NCBI GenBank assembly: GCA_019059635.1
Contig: JAGVRJ010000001.1
Coordinates: 3,038,001 to 3,102,000, forward strand
Length of the DNA stretch: 64,000 nt
Reading direction: 5' to 3'
Source of the DNA: Proales similis
Lineage: Eukaryota > Rotifera > Eurotatoria > Ploima > Proalidae
In this document: positions 34,625 through 48,144 of the stretch, in pieces
Numbering within the stretch: position 1 is the stretch's first letter
How the letters are laid out: the number at the start of each line of letters is the position of its first letter
Program-made: the position numbers and the translations under genes
Notes under the pieces: generated by a model
What the model was told of the DNA's origin: nothing
What the model saw: the letters and a program-made list of their open reading frames with translations, nothing else
Database searches by the model: none

Positions 34625-36346
34625 TCAGTCCCAGAGATTGACAACACCGTCCCAGCCGCAAGTGAGAATCTTGGACGTCTCGTGCGGGTGCCATTTCACG
34701 TCCATGCAGACTTGACTGTGCGATTTGAGACGTTCGAATATGCGCGTGGTCTTGAAATCCCAGACAACCAGTCGTCCTTCGGCGTCGCCAGATATCAAGT
34801 AGCTCATGTCGGGCGAGAAATCGATGCCGCATGCGTAGCCGGCAACCATGTGGCCGCGGAAGGTTTTCTTGTTTTTCCATCTAAAGTTGGCCAGCGGCTC
34901 CATGATCTTGATCTGATTGTCCATAGACTGGAATGCCAGATAGCGACCGTTGCGACTGAGCGACACAGACGGCATCGAGTGCATGGAAGGATCGGCAATG
35001 TACTTGAAGTCGACTGGAATGTCCCATTCCCACACACGCACACTCTTGTCGTCCGAGGTGGTCACTATTCGCTTGTTGTTATCGACGAACGTTACACTGT
35101 TCACCGCACCCAAGTGTCGATCGTACTCCTGGACGATGTCGCCGCTTCTTGTGTCGTAGCACAAGATCTTCTTGTCCGAGGTGCCGGTCAGAAACAGATG
35201 CTGCTTGTCCTCGTCCGGATTGAACACCACGCAGTACGGTATCTTGTTGTTACTGAATTTTCCCTTCATTTGGCCTGTCTCCGTGTCCCAGAGTTTGATT
35301 ATTCGGTCGTACGAAGCGGTCAGGAATTCGGTTCCGTTTCGGTTAAAGCCACAGTCGCGAACGCCCTGCGAGTGGCCATGGTAAGTGCGAATGCAGCGGC
35401 GACCTTTGTAAAATTCCCACAATTTAACTTTCGAGTCCATCGAACAAGTGAGAAACAAATGCGCCGAGTCGGGAAATAGCTTGATTCGCTGAATGCCTTT
35501 GGTGTGGCCCTTGAAGGTGTGCACGATCTTCTTGGGCATGAAGCACTTTTCTGGTATCGAGTCGGCTCGCAGATTAACGCCCACGTCCTGCGGAGGATGC
35601 AGGAACGATCGGCCCAAGTAATCGAATGGGTCTTCGATGTGAAGAACCGATTTGCTATCCTCCTCCTTGATCTCAAAGAAGCGCGCGCGCTTGTTCTTTT
35701 TGGCGTACAACTCTTGGATTCTGAGCTTCTCGTCTTCGTTGGGCATTGCGACTTCTTGTTCGTCGACGTATTTTGCCCACGGCCCAGTAAAGCCCTCAAT
35801 GTCGGACGGATCGTTGTTCTTTTTACTTTTGCGCTTTGCTCGATCTTTGGCCTCTCGTTTAATGGCCTCGTCTTCGTCAGAGGCGTACTCGGCGCTAATT
35901 ATCTGATTTCCAGTTGCGTTCGAACTCGGATCGACAGCGAATCCGTGATTATGAAACGATCGGTGCTGCATGTCAAACTGAAAGTCTGACACCGTAGCGG
36001 GCTCAATGTAACCAGTGAGCATGTTTTTGACCGCCTTGTGGAAATCCGACAGGCCTGGATTTTCAGGACCTAGCTGTGGTGCCCAGAGCTCTTCGTAGCG
36101 CGGATTGAAGGTCAACTCTTTGGCTTGATGGTCAACGTATCTTGGCTGCTCGTCTCGATCAGTATAGACCACCAGAGGCGCCGAGTCGACCGATATTTTG
36201 GAGCTGAGAGAGAGAGAAGGATCAATAGCGGGTTCCTTCGCGATGCTTGTGCCCGTCTCGGTCGCAGTTGGATCGCCACCGGACGATGCATCCTCTACCT
36301 CCTCATCTGAGCCATAAGTTTGAATTAGTCCCAGGCTAGTGGCCAT
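34625..36346 (-). CDS. CDC40: Pre-mRNA-processing factor 17 (CDC40/PRP17), WD40 protein
   Basis: PRP17 is a spliceosomal protein needed for the second catalytic step. The frame from ATG 36346 (MATSLGLIQTYGSDEE) encodes 573 residues without an intron, near the human length as I recall it (about 580). Diagnostic segments are FTGPWAKYVDEQEVA, EDPFDYLGRSFLHPPQDVGV and LPKK-type MPKKIVHTFKGHTKGI. A seven-bladed WD40 propeller follows (about 275-573) with LFLTCSMDSKVKLWE, TASYDRIIKLWDTETGQ, TSDDKSVRVWEWDIPVDFKY, PSMHSMPSVSLSRNGRYLA and FSPDMSYLISGD. It ends CGWDGVVNLWD. The frame stays open further 5' (to 36460), but the ATG at 36346 matches the family's YGS-acidic N-terminus. Cullin-5 starts 440 bp downstream on the same strand. 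Confidence 0.97.
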   Translation of the reverse strand: MATSLGLIQTYGSDEEVEDASSGGDPTATETGTSIAKEPAIDPSLSLSSKISVDSAPLVVYTDRDEQPRYVDHQAKELTFNPRYEELWAPQLGPENPGLSDFHKAVKNMLTGYIEPATVSDFQFDMQHRSFHNHGFAVDPSSNATGNQIISAEYASDEDEAIKREAKDRAKRKSKKNNDPSDIEGFTGPWAKYVDEQEVAMPNEDEKLRIQELYAKKNKRARFFEIKEEDSKSVLHIEDPFDYLGRSFLHPPQDVGVNLRADSIPEKCFMPKKIVHTFKGHTKGIQRIKLFPDSAHLFLTCSMDSKVKLWEFYKGRRCIRTYHGHSQGVRDCGFNRNGTEFLTASYDRIIKLWDTETGQMKGKFSNNKIPYCVVFNPDEDKQHLFLTGTSDKKILCYDTRSGDIVQEYDRHLGAVNSVTFVDNNKRIVTTSDDKSVRVWEWDIPVDFKYIADPSMHSMPSVSLSRNGRYLAFQSMDNQIKIMEPLANFRWKNKKTFRGHMVAGYACGIDFSPDMSYLISGDAEGRLVVWDFKTTRIFERLKSHSQVCMDVKWHPHETSKILTCGWDGVVNLWD

Positions 36347-36828
36347 TTTAGACGGAGTCTGTCGCTTTTGGGTTCTTCTTTTGTCGGAATTTAGTCTAGA
36401 AGCTGGGTCCTGGCCTGTTTCTTCCGCCTTACACGTTCTCTCCTCTTTAAATATAAGCAATTATTACGGAGCAATGGCCTGAGAGGTAAATCTAATCAGA
36501 CTGATTTTTGTCTTTTGACGATCGGGCAGCTCTACGACACCGAGCAAAACAAACATGACATTTAAACATCACTGTCGACTCGGTCGCTAGTTTTTGGCGT
36601 TGCTTGCCCTAAAAGTGGCGACGCTTTTCTGTCGAAGATGCCAATTGGTTCGATGCGAATTTATTCGATGACGGTTTAGCTAATTTTAAATTTAACAGGC
36701 AAAACATTATTTTTGCAATTCAACTCGAACGAAATGAACAAATTAATTTGAATTAAAGCCAACTCGATGATTTACGAACAAAGTCAAATGAGTCAAATGG
36801 CGCAAATAAAATGACTCGGAAAGAAGTC

Positions 36829-39800
36829 CTAAACGAAAGCAGATTCTTGTCCGACTCTCCAGTTTCGCATGACTTCGTTGAGCGAAAATTGCTCTCCGCT
36901 CCTGAGCTGAATAAGCACCTCTAACGTGGGCAAAGTACCAGATTGAATCACAGTGGCCAAAATCATCTGAGCACTTTCATTAAGACTCTGAATGAACGCC
37001 ACAGGTAGAATTTGATCGACTGGCACTCGATTGAGCAAGAACGCTTGCTGCATGAACGGTTCATTCAGAAATTGCTTTTTGATCGGAATCACATTTTTGA
37101 TTGATACTCGATCCTGACCGCCGATGTCAACCAACTCGATCTAAAGTCAATCTAATTGAGCTGACCAGGCTTAGGACGAAGAGTTTGACTTACATCAACA
37201 GTTCTCGAGTCTATGGCAGCCTCTTTGCTAACAGACAAGACTTTAGCTCTGTACCAGCGACCGTTCAGTCTCTCGCATTTGGCCGCGACCAGCTGGCCAT
37301 TGAGCAAGAAACTCGCTTTCTCAGGCGGGAACTTGTGTTTTTCATAATACTCTCTATTTTTGAATGGGAAGCAAGAATTAATACAGTTCGGAAAAAATGG
37401 CGTAGAATAGGATATAAAAATAAAAGCGTCAGTACGTTAAAGAGATGTAAAGCTGAATAGGCTGTTCACGTTCGACGAATCGATTCAATTCACAGTCGAA
37501 ATAAGAGACAAGAGCCGCACTCAGCTGGTTCTTGCAGTTCACCCATATGCATCTCAGCTTCAGTTGGTCATTCTCTTTTAATTTGACATTCTCGGCAAAC
37601 GCCTGAAAATAGGCCGAGTCGCGCTCGATCGCTTTTGTGGTAGACACAGGTTCTAGTCGTAAAAGCAGCTTTCTAGTTTATTCTACTCAAATGAGACGAC
37701 TTGTTAAAATAAGTGCCTGCTTGGGGTATAACGTGCATGAATCGGCAGTTGGGTCGACGGCACACTCCGTTCATCACCAAATTCTGGCAAACTCCTTTTT
37801 CCTCTTTGAGCTCTTCACGTTCGGGGCTGATTAGGCTGGCTGGCTGCGAATTTAAGCGAAAACAACTCAATCTTACCAAAGCCGTTTAGTCTGGCCATGA
37901 AGTCATTCTCATTGAAGCCGTAGTTGTTCTTGACCGACTCGAATTCGTCTTTCATCGGCTGGAACGAGTCCAGCTGCTCATTGTCGCTTGCATTCGCCTC
38001 TGGCTTGATTCTGGGCGCTTTTCGAGCGACTTGGCAGCCTTGCTCGCTTTCGCGGCCATCTCTCACTTCTGCTCTCGATTTCTTCACATTCTCCATCTCA
38101 ATGGCGGCGAATTCATCTAAGAGTCTTGTATTGTATTGTATTGAAAATTGAAGACCAACAAAAGTCAACTTACGGATGTATTTCGCTTGGCTTTTGATGT
38201 ACTCCATGAGGCGAACTTGCCGATATTTATCATCCTCTTGGGGCAAGCAGAACCCGACCGTGTTCATTTTGCTCAATTTTAGCGCTCCTTTGGTCAGACT
38301 CAGCGAGCCCTTCACCAAACTGGCCGACTCGATCTCACTGTCGGTTTGGACATCGGCTTTCAGCTCATATGACTCAATTGCATGGCCCAATTTGACCAGT
38401 TCCAAGTTGAGCATTTTTTTGCATTCCTTCTCCCTGTAAACAACTAGCTTGAGCGTTTCGTTCAAATCGCATTCGAGCTCAGCACTGTCGTTTCTGATCA
38501 GAGCGAAGTAGCTTTTCTTTTCGCCCGCAAGTTGTTTGAATGCTTGCCGACTCTCTTTGGACCATTCGCCACATATCAATGGTTTAACGAGGTCCAACGA
38601 GCATCTCAGAACTGAGGACGGAAGTTCTACAAACGTTTTTATCATCGGATAGATGCAGTCTCTGGTCAGCAATTCGACGCTGCCATCGTCAATGTCGACA
38701 ACTAGCGTTTTCAACGAGCATTTCCCTTTGCCTGGATCGTTTACGATCATCGCTCGAAAGAACTGCTGCTGCTTTTTCCTATACGCCACACACAAGCATC
38801 CGACTTGCAGAAAACTCATCCGCTCGGCATCGGCCAGCTTGGACAAGTATTCGGGACTACTCTTGTAAATTTCGTTCATTTTGCCAAGCAACATGTCCTT
38901 TCCTTGCGGCGCAAAGCCATTCAATTTTATGAAGAAATATGACGCGTCGAAGATGTTGCTGAATTCGAACTCAATCGGCTCGTTTGTTTGCAGCCTTGTC
39001 TTGGGCAGCATCAACGGATCTACTCTGAACTTTTTATCTTTTTCTGTCTTGATTTCGTTTCGACCAGACGTATTGTATGGTGCCGGCTGAATCGTGGACC
39101 CTGCTTTTGGTACTTTAATCTCAAGCCATTCGGCTCTTTCTAAGCTTTCGATTTCTATTGAATCGTCCTCGTCCACTTTTTTTTTGTCCAAAGCGGCCTC
39201 TTGAAGCACTGGCGCTTCCACTTTGGCACTAGCTTTCTCAACAAGCGAGCTGAAAGCGGCGACAAACTGCTCCAATTTATAGAAATTCACTTGTTTCTGA
39301 ATAATCGACTTGAATTCGGCATCGATCGGGTCAGTGGTTCGATGATGGCAGGCCAGCTTGCCTTCGACAAGCATATCGGCCGCATTTTTCGCTTCGTCTC
39401 CGACTCGAACGTCAAGTTTGCCGAACAGAATCGGCCATTCCGAATGGGCAAAAAGAGTCAAGTGTGACACTCGGTCTAAAGTGTACTCAACGAGCAGCTT
39501 GCCTGCCTCGTCGTTCCAATCGATGTCAGGCTTTTGAGGGAATACTTGAAGCGATACTGGAAACGCGTAGATTGTGTGGTCGCAGAACTTCTCCTCGATT
39601 CTTCTGACAAGATCTAATTCGACCTTTTCGGTATTGCCGTAGTCGATGAACTGCACCGTGCAGTAGTTTTCTGTAAAGATTCAAACGTTCAGCTTCGCTT
39701 GACTCGGAGAGTAGTCAGAGAACTGCTGTTTACCTTCGAGCATCAATTCCATGACCTTGGCTCGATACCAGCGCAGATCAGTAGAGAACTGGGCCACACA

Positions 39801-40733
39801 AATTTGGCCCACGCAAAGCTTTTCAAGTTTCACAGGCGGTGTCTGTTCACTGTAGAATGAGTTCATGATCTCCTCCATTTCATTCTGCTGGTCGTTCAAA
39901 TGCTTGAGCTGGATCCAGATAAGGCTGGGATCTACTATGTGCGTGACGAACACCTCGTAAGGGCGATCTGTCTGCAATAAATCGCTCATTTTGAATTCAA
40001 GTTGAACCAGCTCAACTGGAGTTGAAGAATTAGGAGCCGGCGCGATTGCGAGCATACTTTCGACCAAGCGTGCGTCTGATTCTGCAGGTGTTTGTTTCAA
40101 ATCGATTGCTTTAAACACAAAATCGGCGCCTGAGCTGCTCGAGTACTCGAAACTTTTGCTGTCGGGAGCGGCGTCTATGAGCAGACTCGTCGATTGAACG
40201 TTTTCTTCGTCGATCTTTTGTACTAACACACTGTCTGGATGATTAGAGGAACAAGGCGCCTTAGGCGGTTTAGCAACAGGCACTGGAAGATAGGTAGCAG
40301 CCTTAGAGTTGACTTCACTTGCAGTCATTTGCTTCACAGATTGACCTCCTGTTCTGGATGAAAAGGCGTCATTGCTTAAGCCTAGATTGGAAACGCTCTC
40401 CGCTGGTCTGAGGCTCAGCATGCTTCCAGCCGTCTTGATTTTCATGTACTCTTTGAGGCCACTCGGTGCTGTGTCCAGGTTTTCCAGCTGCTTTGCGAAC
40501 AGGAACTGAGCTCTCTGCTGAGATTTTTGTATGTCAAAGTAGAATAGCGACATTTTCTGGCTAATTTGTCTAATCAGATTTTCGAGCTCGTTCAGAGAGC
40601 CGCTGATGCCAGACTGTTTGAGCAGCATCAGCTGGAATCTAGTTTCGCCCAATGAATTGTTGAGCGTCTGACAGAGAAATTCCGTGTCCTCTTCCAATCG
40701 TGCGACTACATCGCACAGACCGTCCATATTCAT
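36829..40733 (-). CDS. Multi-Tudor-domain protein with a CCCH zinc finger
   Basis: Six exons join in frame: 39734-40733, 37877-39670, 37687-37839, 37436-37652, 37194-37353, 36829-37140, giving 1211 residues. The N-terminus (from MNMDGLCDVV) is helical, with probable coiled coil to about 110. Three Tudor-like units are visible: ICVAQFSTDLRWYRAKVMEL...VQFIDYGNTEKV (about 315-360), VGCLCVAYRKKQQQFFRAMI...VVDIDDGSVE, and LVAAKCERLNGRWYRAKVLS...IELVDIGGQDRVSIKNV near the C-terminus. A CCCH finger (C-x8-C-x4-C-x3-H, CQNLVMNGVCRRPNCRFMH) is coded by exon 3. Extended Tudor domains bind symmetric dimethylarginine on PIWI proteins, so a germline/piRNA (nuage) role is likely; RNA binding through the CCCH finger is inferred. 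The closest relatives may be TDRD1/RNF17-type proteins, but I cannot assign an ortholog. Confidence 0.9.
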
Positions 40734-41105
40734 CACAGCGAACGATGTTGAATCAACCGACAAACTGGGTCCAGAAGTCGTTTTCGTTTTAGATATCGCA
40801 AACAGTCAACAATTCAACTGAATCGTTGTTAAGTGAAAATTGCGCGCGTTCGATTGGCCACTATTTTTGTAAGTGATGGCGCGCGCTCTTTCTCGCTTCT
40901 TCGTGTGTGTACAATCAAAACGACATTTTGCAGACAATTCGGCCCACGTATCATCCTCTGCGGCGCGTTTGCTTTCATGAGTTGAACGTCAAGCTTTTTG
41001 CTCAAGAGCGGCACGTGGCAACCTCAAAAAAGAAAAGTCGAACCGAACTCGCTGAGTCGATTACGCCTGAGCCCGAACGAGTACAAGCAATGAACAACAA
41101 TAAGT

Positions 41106-41111
41106 TTTATT
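41106..41111 (-). terminator. Poly(A) signal of SNW1
   Basis: AATAAA (minus strand) lies about 65 bases past the SNW1 stop, with the Tudor gene starting 370 bases further on. Confidence 0.5.
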
Positions 41112-41173
41112 TATTTATCAACATAAATAAATACGCCAACGTAGACCAGACCAGATTGTCCAGAGGTGGGCGC

Positions 41174-42742
41174 TCATCTTCTCTTTTTGGTGTCGGCCGT
41201 CTGACGCGGCTCATCGTCGGCGTCCTTACGCTTGGAGCCAGACTTAAGATTGCCGAGAAAGTCGTCGATCTGAAAGGGATCGAAGTTTGTCTCTTGGTGT
41301 TGCTCAAAGGCGACCGGACCCTCGCGGGCTGAGCTCGAGTCGGCGCCTTGAAAGCCTTTGTCGGGCACGAATCGACGAGAGCTCAGGGCGTCCTCGAACT
41401 CGTCAGTGTAGTCTTTGTCCAGGTTCTTGGACGGCTTGTAAATTACTCGGCTAACCGCCTCGGTCTCTCGCCACGGCTTGTCGTACACGTTGTAGCCCTC
41501 GTCGTCGCCGAAGCCGGTGTCCAGGCCGGTAGACGCGTTAAACAGACGCGAGTCGTATTGAACTTCGGTGCTGTTGTAGCCTGCGTTGGGCATTCCCAGC
41601 GCAATCTTCTCGCTTATGTCACGCTCTTTCTCTTTTTGCAGCATTGATCGCTTCTCGGGCGCGGCACGAGCGATGGCCGCATCTCGACGACGCTCACGTT
41701 GACGCTCTCGTCTGATTTCCTCGCGCTCTTGCGCCTCATCGTCTAAATTTGCCGACTTGATTCCGCTACGCTGCTCGCGTATCTGGTTGGCCAGCTGCTT
41801 CAGGTCTTCTTCTTTTTTCGCCTTTTCTTTCTGCGCAATCGACTGTTCTACTTTGGCTCTCATTTCAATTGCCTCGCGAGCTTTGCGGTCGGCGATGTAC
41901 AGCGACTCGGCCAGCTTGCTAAAGTTCTCGTTTATATGAACACTTTGCAGACCTCGGCCGTCGGCGGCCAATCGTTTGTCAAGCGGAATTGTGTAGCCCT
42001 TTGGATTCTTCCAGTTGGAAATGCACGGCGGAATTTTCCAATCTTGCTGCTCTTTGACAGTTAGCTTGCGCGGCGGCGAGTGCAGAACAGGCGCAGGTGG
42101 CGACGGCGGGCCTTTGGGCAGCTTTTTGTTTATTTTGAACCGAGGCGGTGACATGGGATCTCGCTGCACTTCGACCATGCGGATAATTCTCTGAGATGCG
42201 CCCGAGTTGAACTCGCCTCCTTGTGTAGCGGGCGTGTACCGAATGTACTCGGCCGGGCCCTGCTTTTCAGCCGCTCTGACCGGCATGGCCGCCGACACCT
42301 TGGCATTGACGAGCGCCTCGAGCGCTTTTTTCGTCTTGTCCACCGTCTCCTTTACTTCATCGCCTTCGGGCCTCAGTATGTCCTCGTCGTCCTCGCGCAT
42401 CTGTTTAGGCAGCAGGTCCGTGTATTTGCTGTACACAATCTTGTTCTTGTTGCCACCTTGTCGGGCAATCTCGTCGAATTTCACTTCGCCGTTGGCGTCT
42501 AGCTTTACGGCCAGAGCGTTTGATCGTTGCTTGCTCTTTCCTTTGCCCATGTCAAGAGGGTATTGAGCGACATGAATTTCGGGAAATGCGCCCGAGTCGC
42601 CAAAGTCCTCGGCTCGTCGTGGAACCCAGTTCGTTCGGTGACCATAGGGCGGAATGGCGTTTTTTACAGCAATCATCTCTCTGTTTCCAACTCTGCACTC
42701 ACGAGCATATTTATACAAACAGGTCCGTTCATGGCGAAGCAT
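41174..42742 (-). CDS. SNW1: SNW domain-containing protein 1 (SKIP/Prp45)
   Basis: SNW1 is a spliceosome component (NTC-related) and transcription coregulator. The uninterrupted frame gives 522 residues. It carries PPYGHRTNWVPRRAEDFGD and GAFPEIHVAQYPLDMGKGK near the start, then KIVYSKYTDLLPK, PRFKINKKLPKGPPSPPAPV, and the SNW signature PCISNWKNPKGYTIPLDKR with LAADGRGLQ. The KAREAIEMRAKVEQ helix and the RAAPEKRSMLQKEKERDISE segment follow. The C-terminus holds NVYDKPWR and ends DTKKRR. The first 34 residues are not family-like; a second ATG at 42676 (MIAVKNAIPPYGH) could be the real start. The gene lacks introns, as does CDC40 one gene away. An AATAAA lies about 65 bases after the stop. Confidence 0.97.
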   Translation of the reverse strand: MLRHERTCLYKYARECRVGNREMIAVKNAIPPYGHRTNWVPRRAEDFGDSGAFPEIHVAQYPLDMGKGKSKQRSNALAVKLDANGEVKFDEIARQGGNKNKIVYSKYTDLLPKQMREDDEDILRPEGDEVKETVDKTKKALEALVNAKVSAAMPVRAAEKQGPAEYIRYTPATQGGEFNSGASQRIIRMVEVQRDPMSPPRFKINKKLPKGPPSPPAPVLHSPPRKLTVKEQQDWKIPPCISNWKNPKGYTIPLDKRLAADGRGLQSVHINENFSKLAESLYIADRKAREAIEMRAKVEQSIAQKEKAKKEEDLKQLANQIREQRSGIKSANLDDEAQEREEIRRERQRERRRDAAIARAAPEKRSMLQKEKERDISEKIALGMPNAGYNSTEVQYDSRLFNASTGLDTGFGDDEGYNVYDKPWRETEAVSRVIYKPSKNLDKDYTDEFEDALSSRRFVPDKGFQGADSSSAREGPVAFEQHQETNFDPFQIDDFLGNLKSGSKRKDADDEPRQTADTKKRR

Positions 42743-42901
42743 AAACCAACAGCCATGACATCAATTTGTCTTAATCGATTCGATTCGAGACCTTCTTTAA
42801 CGTGACATTGGTCCGCCCGATGTTTATTTTTTTTTTATTGAGAAGCTCAGCTTTTCTTTGAGAATCTTTATTTTATTTTGGTTTTATTTCGATTGTCTAG
42901 T

Positions 42902-44963
42902 TCAAGGCACAAAGGCTGGAACTTCGGCAGCATCGTAAAAAACATCATAGCAAAGCGCGGCTGCTTGTTGATTGACGTTTTGAGGTTGCAAGCGCCAGGT
43001 CTTATCGTTCGTATTGTACTGAAGCAGACCGGTAGCATTTTGGTTCTTAATTTTCTGAATCGCTATTTAAGTGCAAAATTCACCAATTACTTTTCAACTA
43101 CTGGTTTATAAGTCTAAATGAGATAAACTTACGATGGGCTGAATCGATCCAGGCAGCATACTTGGCAAGGTTGGTGAACGATCTAGTTAATGAACGTGAA
43201 TGCGGCGAATCTATTGGCTTCATATTTATTTTTCTTTAATTTTTAGACTCACCCGACAGTGTTTCTTGAGCCACATGGCAGTGTAGCCCAGGACAATATG
43301 CCCCAAAGGGTATTTGTTTGAACCAAAGCTCCACCTGAATCTCTGCCTTTGTAGCAGAGGTCTTCATTGTTTGCGGTGTTTCTTACGCAGAAGAATTGAT
43401 CGAAATAGAGTGCAGGATCGTTTCCGAACCGATTCTGGCACTCGGTATCTGAGATCACTTGAACGCTGTTTTCAATCAGAGAATTTGAAAATTCTGTTCC
43501 CCGTCCGAAAAACCTCAGGCTGCCCGTTGGCTTTTGGGCCACCTATGGTAAGTTTAAGGTTAGCTGAGGCTGATATCCAGCAGCAATTTTTATGATTGCG
43601 ATGTCGTTGTTGAATGTGTTTGATTCGAAGCATGGATGCTGTATTCATTCAAAATTATTGGTTTATCTCAAAGAAAAAGAAGATCACTTTAAAGTTATTG
43701 AATACTAACCTTAATTATGTCCTCGATAACGACATTTTGATCCAATTCTGAACTAGATGAGGTTCCGAATAAGAGCTCGTATTCACTCGCATCTTTCTCG
43801 ATGCAGTGAGCTGCAGTGAGCACAATATGGTTCTTGTACATGACTGCACTGCATTCTGGATAATCTAATTCTTCTTCTTCTTCTCTTTCTCCGTCTCCAT
43901 ATTCACCACCGGCTACGGGCCCAGTTCCGTCTCCATATCTGCTACTGGATCCGTCTGTCGGATTGATTGGAGATTCAGGATCGTATACATCTATGTCATC
44001 TGTAGGCCCTTGGGCTCGGTTTCCTTCTCGTATGCCTTTTAATCTCAGAATGCCATGATTGAAAACATTTATTGTCGATGTGTCTGTTGGGTGTTGAGTA
44101 CTCATCGGTGATCCAATTTGAATTGATCTATAGTCATTAAACAGAACATTGCACTGATCGATCTCAACCTGTCCAACACGCAAGTATAAATGGGCTATTC
44201 ATGACAATCTACACGAGCAACTTACAAAAAGATCAGTTCGTTGGCATTCGGGTATCGCCTGCAAATATCTTATCACTTGTTCCAAATCGGGCAGTCGCTT
44301 TGGATTCGATGGCCCTCCAACGGTCTGAAATTTACTTTTATAATGACGTTCAGAGCACAATTGCTGAAAGTCTGTTTGATTTCTTTTCTCGAAGCTGACG
44401 AGAGTCTTCACGCGGTCGTTTATGATCTCGATCTCGTTGATGCAAACTTGTTTTTCCAGGCAGCGATCGTACGATAATCCCGCGTTTGCTTTGCATCTTT
44501 CAGAGAAACAGTTCCAAATTGCTCAGGGGCCGGCGAGTAAAAATTTTATCTACCCGCACTGTCCTTGAATGCAAAACAAATTCAAACTTGCCAAGCACTG
44601 TTCATCTCGCTGGCAACGAGCGCCGAAATCGCCCTGAGCAACTGTTAAATGAACAATTCGATTTGATATGATACCCTTAGGCTTATCGTCATAACTTTTT
44701 CTTACCACATGAATTGTCGATAGCCACAAAGCCAACCGAACACCTGATTAGAAGCGAAATAGAAAATCGAAAGCGTTCATTATCTGCGAGTGAATTGCGG
44801 CTGCCTACTTGCAAATGTGATCGACACATACAAGGTTGTCGCGGCATGACCGATCACGCATGCAGCTTTCGCCCAATTCGGCCTTGCCACAGAAACCGCT
44901 AGCATTCGCCGACTTGGAGACCGCGAGCCAAAGCGCTAAGCTTATAAATATTGATTTCTTCAT
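42902..44963 (-). CDS. Secreted trypsin-fold serine protease with cysteine-rich N-terminus
   Basis: The ATG at 44963 starts a signal peptide (MKKSIFISLALWLAVSKSANA). A cysteine-rich region follows with repeated C-x4-6-C spacings (FCGKAELGESC, DNLVCVDHICK, GARCQRDEQC, LFCIQGQCG), then CLEKQVCIN and a helical spacer. An acidic linker (GEREEEEELDYPEC) precedes the S1 protease domain. The catalytic triad is visible: His in LTAAHC, Asp in NNDIAII, Ser in GRDSGGAL. The domain closes with FTNLAKYAAWIDSAH and an extra tail ending PAFVP before TGA at 42902. About eight small introns interrupt it; the last two exons were joined by phase. The sequence around the active serine is CYKGRDSGGA, not C-x-GDSGGP, so activity or specificity may be unusual. 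The architecture recalls CLIP-type or plasma cascade proteases, but no CLIP pattern is certain. Confidence 0.85.
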
Positions 44964-45222
44964 TTCAAATTGCATGAATGATAGATTTTTTGGCTATGCA
45001 AAAAAAGTTAGCACGATATTTATTTGCTACACGGTCTAATCCTTCGAAATTGATTTTTCCTCGTCAACTTTGAATCATAGCTCAAAGAGAATGTAAACCA
45101 AGTTTCGTCAACAATTTTAGAAAAGCGAGCAATAATTTAAGTGAGAAGGGGAGAGAGAGAGAAAAAGGGAGAGGGAAAATATACAATCAAAGGAGCGAGT
45201 TAGTGAATAGAAGGCAGCGATA

Positions 45223-47547
<2,325 letters not shown>

Positions 47548-48140
47548 GTCGAGTAGACCGATCCGCAGGAAGCAAGTGAGTCGATCGAAGCACACTAAGC
47601 CGAACATGACATCTACGACATGATAAGTTCGCTCGTTCAATTGTTAGTTTTAAGCAAATAAGCACGAGTTCAGTTTCATGAGAGCGGCCAAAAAAACTTA
47701 AAACGAAACGAAATGCAAAGAAAAAGAATCAAAATTCCAAAACAAATGAGCAAAAACAAAGTTTCAAGGCCAAGACAATTTAACTTGCTCTAGGCTGAGC
47801 CAGGCTGAAAGAAAATAACTGAAGTCAAACAAATTCCTGCTAGAGGACGCCTACGAAACAGCCGAATTGAAAATAGGGTCCAAATGGCAATCTCAAGCTG
47901 TTCTAGAAAAGCTCTTTCTTCATTTGTTCTTTCTTCTCTGTCGGTCCTAAGGGATGCCAAACAAGCAACTCGCATCTGCTTGCTGCTTACAAAAATCCTA
48001 AAAAAAATAATTTATATTTAAATTTTGCTGAGTTGACTGTTATTCGTCCTCGAATAAACTTGGTTACTACAATTCGACAACCGGCGATGAAACGAATCTA
48101 AAAAGTGAAAAACCAACGCGACATCGAATTCATTCGCCTT
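47548..48140. other. Convergent 3' intergenic gap
   Basis: This AT-rich stretch separates the 3' ends of the poly(A) polymerase gene and the minus-strand membrane protein. It holds no coding frame of interest. Confidence 0.6.
48053..48058 (+). terminator. Poly(A) signal of poly(A) polymerase
   Basis: AATAAA lies about 500 bases after the stop and about 80 bases before the convergent gene's stop codon. The 3' UTRs of the two genes may overlap. Confidence 0.4.
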
Positions 48141-48144
48141 TTAT
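48139..48144 (-). terminator. Poly(A) signal overlapping the stop codon
   Basis: The minus-strand sequence GAATAAAAG contains both the TAA stop of the membrane protein and an AATAAA hexamer. If used, the 3' UTR would be only some 15-30 bases. Confidence 0.5.

Noticed and set aside
34610-35479. 289-codon + strand frame antisense to CDC40
   Set aside because: It mirrors the strongly conserved WD40 coding frame on the other strand; no family resemblance and codon composition fits a shadow.
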